From Pirellulales bacterium (GTDB lineage Bacteria; Planctomycetota; Planctomycetia; Pirellulales; JALHLM01): 10,012 nt of DNA. Below, piece by piece: positions 1-6,425 of this stretch; the stretch's first letter is position 1, and every line of letters starts with the position of its first letter. The notes beneath the pieces are model-generated. The model searched no databases, had not been told where the DNA came from, and saw nothing but the letters and a program-made list of their open reading frames with translations. Where the stretch lies: assembly GCA_022844585.1 (NCBI GenBank), contig JALHLM010000195.1, positions 1 through 10,012 of the forward strand, given 5' to 3'. Position numbers and translations under genes: made by a program.

Positions 1-601
1 GTTGCTTGCTTTGCTGCGCGATGCCCTGGCCCATCAGGCGGAAGAACAATTTCGTCAGGCTTTCGTCGCGGCTGGCCATCGACTTTGCGAATTCTTCCGG
101 CGACATATCGGCGTGAACGAAGTTCGGCCGATCGTATTTCACCAGGGCGAGTTGATGTTCGAGCGCCAGGATGTCCTTGAGGCCGTTTTGCAGCAGGCCG
201 ATCGGATGCGCGTTGCTGGTGCCTTGCCCGGCTTGCGGGACGTTGTTGTCTTCGGGCGCCACGAGCTCGTATAGCAGCGCGTCGTAGCCTTCGAATTCGC
301 GATTGAGTTGGTCGTAGTAGCTGCGTTCGCCGACATGCACGGCGGCTACGAGATCGACCTTCAGGCCTTTGCCGGATTCATCGGCGGGCACGTAACTGAC
401 GATGGCCGTTTGCATGGCGGTCAGCACGTTCTTCGAGTCGCGAGTGAGTCGCAGGAACTCCGGCCCTTTCGCGGCGGCTTGCTTGGGCTTGGCTTTGGCT
501 TCCGCCACGGGCGGAGCGCTCCGCGTCGCGGCGTCGAGCGCCACGGCCAAGATGGCGAACAAGAGTAAGCTCCGCACCAACCAACCGCGTCGTCCGGCCA
601 T
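1..601 (-). CDS. Exported TraB/Tiki-like (GumN/PrgY-type) protein, C-terminus beyond window
   Basis: The frame is open from the ATG at 599-601 to the window edge, giving the first 200 residues without a stop. Residues 1-24 form a Sec-type signal or anchor: basic 'GRR', a hydrophobic stretch at about 11-22, then an Ala-rich possible cleavage region, followed by a Lys/Ala/Pro-rich linker (30-46). Residues 80-115 contain 'VDLVAAVHVGERSYYDQL' and 'YDALLYELVA'. This resembles the start of the TraB/Tiki fold, where a strand ending in a His (here H89, followed by G91-E92) and a later Glu (E112) form the presumed metal/catalytic site. The family includes putative metalloproteases and GumN-like proteins of uncertain activity, so the exact reaction is not known. 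The RBS is weak (GGAA about 8 nt upstream), but the signal peptide supports this start. A promoter lies at 666-694. The gene is probably monocistronic at its 5' end. The family call is moderate because only part is visible. Confidence 0.72.
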   Translation of the reverse strand, partial: MAGRRGWLVRSLLLFAILAVALDAATRSAPPVAEAKAKPKQAAAKGPEFLRLTRDSKNVLTAMQTAIVSYVPADESGKGLKVDLVAAVHVGERSYYDQLNREFEGYDALLYELVAPEDNNVPQAGQGTSNAHPIGLLQNGLKDILALEHQLALVKYDRPNFVHADMSPEEFAKSMASRDESLTKLFFRLMGQGIAQQSKQ

Positions 602-665
602 AGATTTGTTCCGATGGGAGAACGGAAGCATCGAAGTATGTGCATCCATTGCGTTGAGCCGAAGT

Positions 666-694
666 AGTATAGGTTTCTGGGACCGCTCGGACAA
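666..694 (-). promoter_or_regulatory. Sigma-70-type promoter for the TraB-like gene
   Basis: On the minus strand, TTGTCC (689-694) is followed by exactly 17 nt and then TATACT (666-671). These match the -35 consensus at 4 of 6 positions and the -10 consensus at 5 of 6. Transcription would start near 659, leaving a leader of about 58 nt before the ATG at 601. This is the best-formed promoter in the window. It implies that the TraB-like gene is expressed separately from the operon ending at 945. Confidence 0.55.
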
Positions 695-944
695 TGTTTT
701 CCCCTGCTTTTGGCGGGTGGAAGTCCCGTCAGTTGCGGAGGATTGACCAATTTCTCACTGGACATCCACAAAAATGCTTGCATTACCTGCACGTTTTGAT
801 AATTTGAAGTCTATGGACGTGAGCTTGCTCCGTTCATGACGGCCTCCGCAGGTTCCTGCCCCGCCTGCGGAGGCCTATTTTTTGCGCCTCGCGCAAGCAA
901 ACCGCTTTAGTCGCCTCAGAGCGATTTCTTCGACGCGGATATCC
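695..944. other. Intergenic region between the four-gene operon and the TraB-like gene
   Basis: No convincing protein gene is present. On the plus strand a GATAAT hexamer (798-803) follows a TTGCAT (778-783), but the spacing of 14 nt is short for a sigma-70 promoter. Just downstream is an eight-codon open frame, 813-839, with no clear RBS, that stops two nt before the terminator hairpin at 841. Between that hairpin and the lamin-tail stop codon at 945 there are about 60 nt with no recognisable signal. The region could hold a short plus-strand RNA or could simply be spacer. Confidence 0.4.
841..883 (+). terminator. Strong Rho-independent-type hairpin pointing to the plus strand
   Basis: A perfect 12-bp GC-rich stem pairs GGCCTCCGCAGG (841-852) with CCTGCGGAGGCC (864-875) around an 11-nt loop. 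It is followed by TATTTTTT (876-883). The T-tract lies on the plus strand only; on the minus strand the hairpin is preceded by A's and followed by no T-run. It therefore has the form of a terminator for rightward transcription, although all recognised genes around it are leftward. The stem could still protect or pause the leftward transcript ending after 945. Confidence 0.65.
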
Positions 945-2852
945 TTACGAGCGCAACCGCGATTCGCGATTGCGCTTTGCCGAACGGTCGAACTCGGCAT
1001 GCCATTCCAACAGTAGTTCGCCGAGCGCGGCGTCATGTTGTGAAGACAAGGTTGTTCGGGAAGTTTCGCGAGAAACGCGCGAACTTGTCGACAATTTCGA
1101 GGTCTGCGAAGCAGTGTCGGCAACCGGTAACGGATTCGGCAAGCTCGCACCGAAGTTGTTTCGCACGGCGTTGAGATCGCTCACGTCGACGCGATCGTTG
1201 CCGTCGGTGTCGCCGAGAACGCCATCGCCTTCCGCGCCGAAATTGTTGCGGACGTTGTTCAGGTCAATGACGTTGACCTGCCCATCGCCGTTGGTGTCGC
1301 CCGGCAACGTGACCGCGCCGGCAGGACGGCCCGGCGTGCCACCGGTTTCGGCGCTGGCTTGCCAACTCGTCGGATCGTTGCCGAACAGGTTCATCCCTTT
1401 GCGGACCAGACTGGGGCCTTCCCCGTCCGGCGCACTCGGCCAAGGCGCCATGTCGTCGTAGTTGACGTGATCGGCGCGATAGTACGGTACGAAGCCGTCC
1501 AGTTCCGGAGCGCCCGGGCGCGACAGCGTGAGCGATTCGCCATTCTTGTCGAGCCCGCCCAGCCAGGGGCCGAACACCTGCACTTCGGCCGGTACGTTGT
1601 TCGCCGCGCGAAATGCCGCTGGATCGATGCTGGCGATGACCAGATAGACGTGGGCGGGAATCGTCACGCCTGTGGGAAAGCTGAAATCAATCCCGTTAGT
1701 GAACTTCCACGTGTTGGCCGGATTCAGAGGATCGAACAAGGCGATCGGCGTCGCAGAGGTGTTGTGGAGCTCGATGAACTCGTGGTCGCTGCCGGCGCCG
1801 GCCTGGTTATACATGAGCTCGCTGATCACAACCGGTCCGACAAGCGGCGCGGCATTTTCTGCGCCGAACGTTGAGACCGATTGTTCGACGAACATCACTT
1901 CGCCCGTGCTGTTGCGATAGCGTCCGAAGCTGATTTCCTGATCGCTGGCGCGGAAGGATTGGCTCTCTTCGTAGACGGCGTTCAGTCCGTCCGAGTCCCA
2001 CGACGAGAGGAACACGGACTCGCCCAACTCGCTCAGGCCGAACGGAATCAGGGCGCCGGGATCGCCTTCGTCGTCGAAATCGTCCTGCTGCGTGAAGGTG
2101 AGGTAACCGCCGGCCGGGATGAACGCGTCGGCGATGCGATAGCGATTCAGTTCCGTGCCTTTGTCGCTGAGATACCAGTCGCTGACGTTGAGCGCCTGCT
2201 CGGTGACATTGTGCAATTCGATCCAATCGCCGGGATCGACGTCGGTGTGCGCGAGCACTTCGTTGATGACGATGTCGCCGGCATTCAGTTGCGCTTCGAG
2301 CGTGCCGGGGCTGCCGTCGCCGCGTAGACTGCCACGGTAGTTCGCGGCGTTGTTCCACATTGCGGGCGGGGCGGCCGGATTCAGTGTGGTCAAAGAAAAA
2401 CCCTCGCCGTCCGTGACAGGCCGCCAGGAGTCGTCGTACGCCACGTTCTGCACATTCACGACGCCATCCAAGAGTTCAAGCGTATCGCTCCCGTTAGCGA
2501 GCGTCCCGCTAAAAGACCCCGCCACCGGCAAGCCGGCGCCATAGCGCGATTCGAAGGCCGCGACATTTTTGACGATCAGCACGCGCCCTCCGCCCTCCAG
2601 GCTTTGCACGGGCGATGCGGCGAAGTTAAAGATTACGGCATTCTGAAATTTGACGCCGGCGAGGTTGATCGGCGTTGCGGCGGTGTTCACGAGCTCGATG
2701 AACTCGAAATCATCTTCCGCGAAAGGACCGTTCGCAGGTTCCGCCGGATGGTACATGATCTCCGCGATCCGCAACGAATCAACGGCGGCGAGCAATTTGC
2801 GGTCTTCCAATCGCTCGACGCGCAGCGTCGGGCGACAAGTTCGATGGCGCAC
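945..2852 (-). CDS. Secreted protein with three lamin-tail domains and a type I dockerin
   Basis: This 635-residue protein is predicted from a GTG at 2850-2852. It begins with the planctomycete extracellular N-terminal motif 'RVERLEDRKLLA' (11-22). Three lamin-tail (LTD) modules follow: about 27-185 ('IAEIMYHPAEP', 'FEFIELVNTA', ending 'DGSPG'), about 193-330 ('VINEVLAHTDV', 'DWIELHNVT'), and about 341-508 ('VISELMYN', 'HEFIELHNTS', ending 'GGTPGRP'). Residues 517-569 form a dockerin pair of EF-hand-like loops with calcium ligands D519/N521/D523/D530 and D548/D550/N552/D559, each followed by 'NNVRNNFGA' or 'NAVRNNFGA'. A Ser/Thr-rich linker and a charged helix-like tail (605-635) close the protein. 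LTDs are beta-sandwich modules of surface and nuclease proteins; dockerins bind cohesins and calcium. No enzyme domain and no CotH kinase domain is visible. It is last in the operon, 43 nt after the HlyD-like gene, and is probably a surface or matrix protein. Confidence 0.88.
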   Translation of the reverse strand: MRHRTCRPTLRVERLEDRKLLAAVDSLRIAEIMYHPAEPANGPFAEDDFEFIELVNTAATPINLAGVKFQNAVIFNFAASPVQSLEGGGRVLIVKNVAAFESRYGAGLPVAGSFSGTLANGSDTLELLDGVVNVQNVAYDDSWRPVTDGEGFSLTTLNPAAPPAMWNNAANYRGSLRGDGSPGTLEAQLNAGDIVINEVLAHTDVDPGDWIELHNVTEQALNVSDWYLSDKGTELNRYRIADAFIPAGGYLTFTQQDDFDDEGDPGALIPFGLSELGESVFLSSWDSDGLNAVYEESQSFRASDQEISFGRYRNSTGEVMFVEQSVSTFGAENAAPLVGPVVISELMYNQAGAGSDHEFIELHNTSATPIALFDPLNPANTWKFTNGIDFSFPTGVTIPAHVYLVIASIDPAAFRAANNVPAEVQVFGPWLGGLDKNGESLTLSRPGAPELDGFVPYYRADHVNYDDMAPWPSAPDGEGPSLVRKGMNLFGNDPTSWQASAETGGTPGRPAGAVTLPGDTNGDGQVNVIDLNNVRNNFGAEGDGVLGDTDGNDRVDVSDLNAVRNNFGASLPNPLPVADTASQTSKLSTSSRVSRETSRTTLSSQHDAALGELLLEWHAEFDRSAKRNRESRLRS

Positions 2853-2858
2853 GGGCAG

Positions 2859-2867
2859 CCTCTCTCT
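2859..2867 (-). promoter_or_regulatory. Ribosome binding site that fixes the GTG start of the lamin-tail gene
   Basis: On the minus strand AGAGAGAGG lies 6 nt upstream of the GTG at 2850-2852. The same frame stays open to an ATG at 2939, but that start would overlap the HlyD-like gene by 44 nt and add 29 Arg-rich residues before the conserved extracellular motif. The good Shine-Dalgarno spacing and the position of the motif about 10 residues from the N-terminus favour the GTG. Confidence 0.6.
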
Positions 2868-2895
2868 CAGGTGGGCGACTTCAAAGCGGCGGGGG

Positions 2896-4458
2896 CTAGT
2901 TCGTCGGCAGCGCGTGAAAGCGGAGGTCGACCAACTCACCGGGTCTCAATTTGCCTTCGGCCGGCACGTTGATCCAGACCGGCAACCCGTACTCCAATAG
3001 GTTCACATCTCGCATTGTACGCTGATGTTCCGGAATCAGCTCGACTTGGGGGCCTACGCGGGCCACGCTGGCCGGAAAATTCTGCAGCGGTTTGCGGCGT
3101 GGCCGAACGTCGACGAGCATGCCTGGCTCGGGCTGCAGGGCGTTCTCTTGCCGAATGTAGCTGACGATGTAGTCGCTGGAAGGTGAGGCAATCGTGGCGA
3201 TCAGCGCGCCGGCCGCGACGGTTTGACCGGGGCGTGCCCAAATGTAGGAGATCGTGCCGGAGACCGGTGCGCGTACTTCCAGCGCTTCATACTGAGCGCA
3301 CATGAGTTCGATCTGGCGGCACTTCGCTTCGATCGTGGCGTGAATCGGCTCCAGCAATTGGTCGACTTCCGCGCCACCAACGGGTCCGAGCGTCGCGAGC
3401 TGTTCCGCCAGTTGATCGCGATCCGCTCGAATCTCCGCGACGGCACGCTGCGCAGTTTGCGCGTCCGAAATCACGGCAACCCGCTCGGGCGCGACTTCCA
3501 GCATTCGCGGACTGAACGTCGTTTTCGGCGGGAGCCCTAACTTGCTGGAGTAGTCTGCTTGGGCCCGCTGCAGCGCGGCGTCGATACGAAACGCCCGCAT
3601 CTGCGACCGCATCAATTCTTCTTCGTGACGCAATTGCTCGATGCGTGCGAGGAGTCGATCCCGCTCCTGGATTGTTTTGAGAGATTGCCCGTGGTCTTGA
3701 ATCGTGCCTTCGTAGCGATCGAGGTCGGCGGCCGTCGTGGCGAGGGCCTCGCGCAGTTTGGTAATCGCCGCGAGCGACTGCGCGACTCCATCCAGGCCCT
3801 GTTGGGCTTCGTCGCGGGACGCTTGCGCGTCGAATGCCTCGACGGAACCCCGCAGGTCCAACAGATTCTTCCCGGACAGTTCCTCCAGTCGCTTGGCTTT
3901 GGCGCTTTGCACTTCGAACGTCACGCGATAGACCAGGGCCTCGGCACGGCGTTGGATTTCTTCCAGTTGCAGGCGTTCAGCGCGTTCTTCGAGCCGACGG
4001 CGCTCGGAGGCCAGGTCAATCTTCTCTTGGCGCGTGTCGCCCTGTTCGCGCCGCGCCTCGGTCGCCCGATCCGCCTGGCGATCGGCCTCGGCCAAACGTT
4101 CCGCTTCGATCGTGGCCGGAATGTCGCTTTCGAGTTCCAGCAGTTCCACGCGCAAGGCGGCCAGCTCCGCTAAGAGCGGCCCGTCGTCGATGAGCGCCAG
4201 CACCTGTCCTTGCTTGACTTCTTCGGCAATGCGCAGAGGGTCACCGGGAATGGCGATCAGCCGGCCTTCCGCGGGGCTCGTGGCGTCGACGCGCACGGCG
4301 CTCACTTCGCCAATGGCGTTCGGTTGCCCGACTTGCCGTTGCCAAAGGTAGAGCACCAGGACGACGCTGCCCAGAAACGTGACGAACGGCACATATTGGT
4401 AGCGGAGGCGTTGCCACCACTGCGTGATCGGTGTGCGAATGCGGGATTTATTGGGCAT
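2896..4458 (-). CDS. HlyD-family membrane-fusion (adaptor) protein with long coiled coil
   Basis: This 520-residue protein has a short basic cytoplasmic N-terminus, one membrane helix (about 22-40, 'YVPFVTFLGSVVLVLYLW'), then the first half of a lipoyl-like barrel-sandwich (about 50-92, 'SPAEGRLIAIPGDPL', 'VKQGQVLALIDD'). A long Glu/Arg/Ala-rich coiled-coil region covers about 95-300 and resumes at about 330-393. The second lipoyl half is at about 393-425 ('VRAPVSGTISYIWARPGQ'), followed by a beta-barrel-like C-terminus. This is the usual layout of periplasmic adaptors of type I secretion and efflux pumps, but no ABC, RND or TolC partner gene is visible nearby. The ATG follows the DUF4956 stop by 3 nt and has a GGAG (4468-4471) inside that gene's last codons, so the two are translationally coupled. 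Within this operon it may link the inner-membrane DUF4956 protein to the periplasm or outer layer; that role is inferred. Confidence 0.87.
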   Translation of the reverse strand: MPNKSRIRTPITQWWQRLRYQYVPFVTFLGSVVLVLYLWQRQVGQPNAIGEVSAVRVDATSPAEGRLIAIPGDPLRIAEEVKQGQVLALIDDGPLLAELAALRVELLELESDIPATIEAERLAEADRQADRATEARREQGDTRQEKIDLASERRRLEERAERLQLEEIQRRAEALVYRVTFEVQSAKAKRLEELSGKNLLDLRGSVEAFDAQASRDEAQQGLDGVAQSLAAITKLREALATTAADLDRYEGTIQDHGQSLKTIQERDRLLARIEQLRHEEELMRSQMRAFRIDAALQRAQADYSSKLGLPPKTTFSPRMLEVAPERVAVISDAQTAQRAVAEIRADRDQLAEQLATLGPVGGAEVDQLLEPIHATIEAKCRQIELMCAQYEALEVRAPVSGTISYIWARPGQTVAAGALIATIASPSSDYIVSYIRQENALQPEPGMLVDVRPRRKPLQNFPASVARVGPQVELIPEHQRTMRDVNLLEYGLPVWINVPAEGKLRPGELVDLRFHALPTN

Positions 4459-4461
4459 GCG

Positions 4462-5172
4462 TTACATCTCCGATTCATCTTCGCGATGATACAAGGAGAC
4501 GTGGGCGATGCCCTCCGTCGCTTCCAAATCGGCGAGCAACTCCTGGCTACGCGCCGGATCGCGCATCAGCACGCGATAGGAAAGGTCCAACAGGTCGCTG
4601 GCCAGATGACGCTGACTGGCGAGTTGCGTGCGTGCGCAATGCCGCTTCAACGTCTGCCGCAACGCCGTCGCGATTTGATTCTCTGCGGAGACGTGCAGCG
4701 AAAGAATGACGTCGTAGCGGTGCCGGCCGCCGAACGAGGTCATTCGCAGGTACAAAAACACGAAGCTCACGGCCAGGCAGCCGGTTAACGCCAAACCAAA
4801 GCGCTGCGTACCGACGGACATGCCTTCCACGAGCGTCCAGAGCATGAACGTCGTATCGCGCGTGTCTTTGAGGACGTTGCGGAAACGGACCACGGCGAAT
4901 ACCGCCAGAAGACCGAAGGCGATCACGATTTCGCCCGTCATCAGAGCCATGATCAGCGCCACGATCACCGGAATGACGACCAGCGATGCCGTAAACGATT
5001 GCGAATAGGACAGCCCTCGGTGCGTGAGCATGTAGACCCAGCCGATTACGTGGCCGATCGCGAAGGCGAGCGCCAGCATCAAGATCGCCGCTTCCGGGCC
5101 CTGGCTGTGCGAGCCCGGGTCGCTGAAAAACAGCATGTCGACCCAGGGTTTGAAGCCTTGCCAGCCGTTCAT
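4462..5172 (-). CDS. DUF4956 family membrane protein
   Basis: This 236-residue polytopic protein has hydrophobic segments at about 28-49, 62-78, 81-95 and 124-142, followed by a soluble, probably cytoplasmic, C-terminal domain (about 150-236). The family signature is clear at 96-112: 'RFRNVLKDTRDTTFMLW', followed by the Gly-containing segment 'EGMSVG'. The biochemical function of DUF4956 is unknown. Its genes are recurrently placed next to VTC-domain genes and often CotH-like kinase genes, and the same order (VTC then DUF4956) is present here. The start is well supported: AGGAGG (5179-5184) sits 6 nt before the ATG at 5170-5172, and the ATG overlaps the VTC stop as ATGA. This coupling suggests near-stoichiometric production of the VTC and DUF4956 proteins and fits a membrane complex. 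Confidence 0.92.
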   Translation of the reverse strand: MNGWQGFKPWVDMLFFSDPGSHSQGPEAAILMLALAFAIGHVIGWVYMLTHRGLSYSQSFTASLVVIPVIVALIMALMTGEIVIAFGLLAVFAVVRFRNVLKDTRDTTFMLWTLVEGMSVGTQRFGLALTGCLAVSFVFLYLRMTSFGGRHRYDVILSLHVSAENQIATALRQTLKRHCARTQLASQRHLASDLLDLSYRVLMRDPARSQELLADLEATEGIAHVSLYHREDESEM

Positions 5173-5939
5173 CGCAAGCCTCCTCGCGTGAAATGACGAT
5201 CACGAGGGGCCTCGGCGCCAAGCTTATTCACGCATTCCACGTATTTGGGCATCGAGCCACGCTGCAGGTTGAACACCCGCACCATGTTCCGCATCCAGAC
5301 CGGGAATCGCTCGGTAAATTTAAGTTCCAGCACCGTGCCGGCGATTTCCGGATAGGACCAATCGTCACGTGCTTGAGCCCGAAATTCTCCGCAAAATGGC
5401 ACGGTGCGAAGATTGCGGTCGAAGGTTACCCGGACGGAATCGGAATCCTGCGTGACGTAGGCCTCGCGTTCGTAGGTGACGATCGCCTGGCCGCGCGCTT
5501 GCAGCCGGCTGCGCAAATCGCAAAACGTCCGCAGCGAGTCAAACGACTTTGGCGAGAATTTCACCAGGTCCGTGTGCGACGGCCAGTGGCCGGCCAGCAA
5601 ACGTTCGCAGGACTCGCGCTTGACCCGCGCCCGTTCCTTAAGAATCGCATCGTTCACGCGGCGCTTGATTTCGTAAAACACGGGGCTCGTCGGTGCGTCG
5701 TCATAGAAGCGAATGCGGAGTTTATATCGGTTCTTGTGCCCTTCCACGGTCGCGTTGCAAAGCTCCAGATTGGGACTGTCCAGGTAAACGCTGTTGACCT
5801 GGTAGCCGCCGCCCTCGGGTGGATTGAACTCGTCCGGTACGAGGTAACTGCGCAAGAAGTTGCGGACGCCTGCAGCGCAGGCTTCGCTGATTACGTATTT
5901 CAGCTCGAAGCGATTTGCTTGGAGATGATGTTTGAACAT
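5169..5939 (-). CDS. VTC-domain protein (polyphosphate-polymerase-like triphosphate tunnel enzyme)
   Basis: This soluble protein of 256 residues fits one VTC domain and has no signal peptide or membrane segment. In yeast VTC4 this domain makes polyphosphate from nucleoside triphosphates inside a beta-barrel tunnel lined with basic residues and a metal-binding Glu. Matching elements are in order here: 'NRFELKYVI' (9-17, R10/E12/K14), 'VNSVYLDSP' (48-56), 'NRYKLRIRFYD' (70-80, K73/R75/R77), 'FYEIKRR' (88-94, E90/K92), 'VTYEREAYV' (154-162), 'VRVTFDRNL' (169-177), 'VLELKF' (203-208, E205/K207) and 'SMPKYVE' (229-235, K232). All expected tunnel positions seem intact, so it is probably catalytic, but bacterial VTC substrates are not established. 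It is first in the operon and its stop overlaps the DUF4956 start. A longer reading from a TTG at 5963 is less likely than this ATG, which has AAGGGG just upstream. Confidence 0.9.
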   Translation of the reverse strand: MFKHHLQANRFELKYVISEACAAGVRNFLRSYLVPDEFNPPEGGGYQVNSVYLDSPNLELCNATVEGHKNRYKLRIRFYDDAPTSPVFYEIKRRVNDAILKERARVKRESCERLLAGHWPSHTDLVKFSPKSFDSLRTFCDLRSRLQARGQAIVTYEREAYVTQDSDSVRVTFDRNLRTVPFCGEFRAQARDDWSYPEIAGTVLELKFTERFPVWMRNMVRVFNLQRGSMPKYVECVNKLGAEAPRDRHFTRGGLR

Positions 5940-5943
5940 CGCG

Positions 5944-5949
5944 CCCCTT
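5944..5949 (-). promoter_or_regulatory. Ribosome binding site of the VTC gene
   Basis: AAGGGG on the minus strand ends 4 nt before the ATG at 5937-5939. It supports this ATG over the in-frame TTG 24 nt upstream, which has no Shine-Dalgarno sequence and would only add 'CGRARGA'-type residues before the conserved VTC start. Confidence 0.5.
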
Positions 5950-6145
5950 GCTCTTCCACACAACTCGCCAGCAGGGGTTGAGCCGGCGACCGCCCCGGCA
6001 CGGCCCGCCTGCTTGCCTTCGCGCTGACGCTTGGATCGCGACGTGAGGACGAAACGCAGTGACGGCTAAAAGACGACGATGGAGTCGTGAAGGATGCTCG
6101 TCATCCTGTTGCCAGGCATAGCGATTCCCGCGGCTCAGTGCATGC

Positions 6146-6162
6146 GCGCGCAGTGAGCGCGC
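6146..6162. repeat. Small GC-rich inverted repeat
   Basis: GCGCGC (6146-6151) pairs with GCGCGC (6157-6162) around a 5-nt loop. There is no T-run on either side, so it is not a standard terminator. It may be a structured leader element of the VTC operon or a protein binding palindrome; no function can be assigned from sequence alone. Confidence 0.35.
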
Positions 6163-6221
6163 TTCGCCTATTAACTTTGTGTGAGAATTTCGTTCTTCCC
6201 GTCCAATAACCAAGCGAGAGC

Positions 6222-6240
6222 AACCCGGCTGGGCCGGGTT
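6222..6240. repeat. Perfect 8-bp inverted repeat with 3-nt loop
   Basis: AACCCGGC (6222-6229) and GCCGGGTT (6233-6240) form a perfect 8-bp stem with a three-base loop. Neither strand continues into a T-tract, so an intrinsic terminator is unlikely. It lies between uvrA and the VTC operon and resembles the short REP-like hairpins found between genes in many GC-rich bacteria. Confidence 0.45.
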
Positions 6241-6425
6241 CCCCGACGATTTGGCAGCATTTAGCTTGAACGGAATCATAACGAAAGTCAAGCATTCATA
6301 TCGGCTTGCGCGCTGTTTCGACGGCCTGAAGCCGCTTCGTCCGCGACCACTTGTGCCCCGAACGGAGCGTGCCAAATGCGACACTTTTAATCATTCGCCG
6401 CCGACATACCCCTTGCAGAATTCGC

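Larger units (their letters stand above)
5940..6425. other. Long non-coding region upstream of the VTC operon
   Basis: About 490 nt separate the uvrA stop from the VTC start. Frames on both strands are short or are continuations of neighbouring shadow frames; none has domain-like sequence. A minus-strand ATG frame of 32 codons (6296-6394) lies just after uvrA, rich in Arg/Lys, with no convincing RBS. The region must hold the operon promoter, but I find no -35/-10 pair at good spacing: TTGACT and TATGAT occur near 6280-6292 but only 5 nt apart. Two hairpins are annotated separately. No clear terminator with a T-tract follows uvrA. Confidence 0.5.

Noticed and set aside
2853..2939. Earlier ATG start of the lamin-tail gene
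   Set aside because: It would overlap the HlyD-like gene by 44 nt and lacks the well-placed Shine-Dalgarno found before the GTG at 2852.
5193..5981. Plus-strand 262-residue open frame
   Set aside because: It is antisense to nearly the whole VTC gene, whose motifs are clear; no recognisable protein features.
6280..6292. TTGACT and TATGAT as the promoter of the VTC operon
   Set aside because: The two hexamers are only 5 nt apart, so they cannot act together as a sigma-70 promoter, and neither has a good partner at normal spacing.
5722..6384. Minus-strand 220-residue frame overlapping the VTC start
   Set aside because: It overlaps the VTC gene out of frame, has a biased Arg/Ser/Gln composition and no recognisable motif.
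6296..6394. 32-codon minus-strand frame just after uvrA
   Set aside because: It has no convincing ribosome binding site or known similarity; kept only as a remark on the intergenic region.
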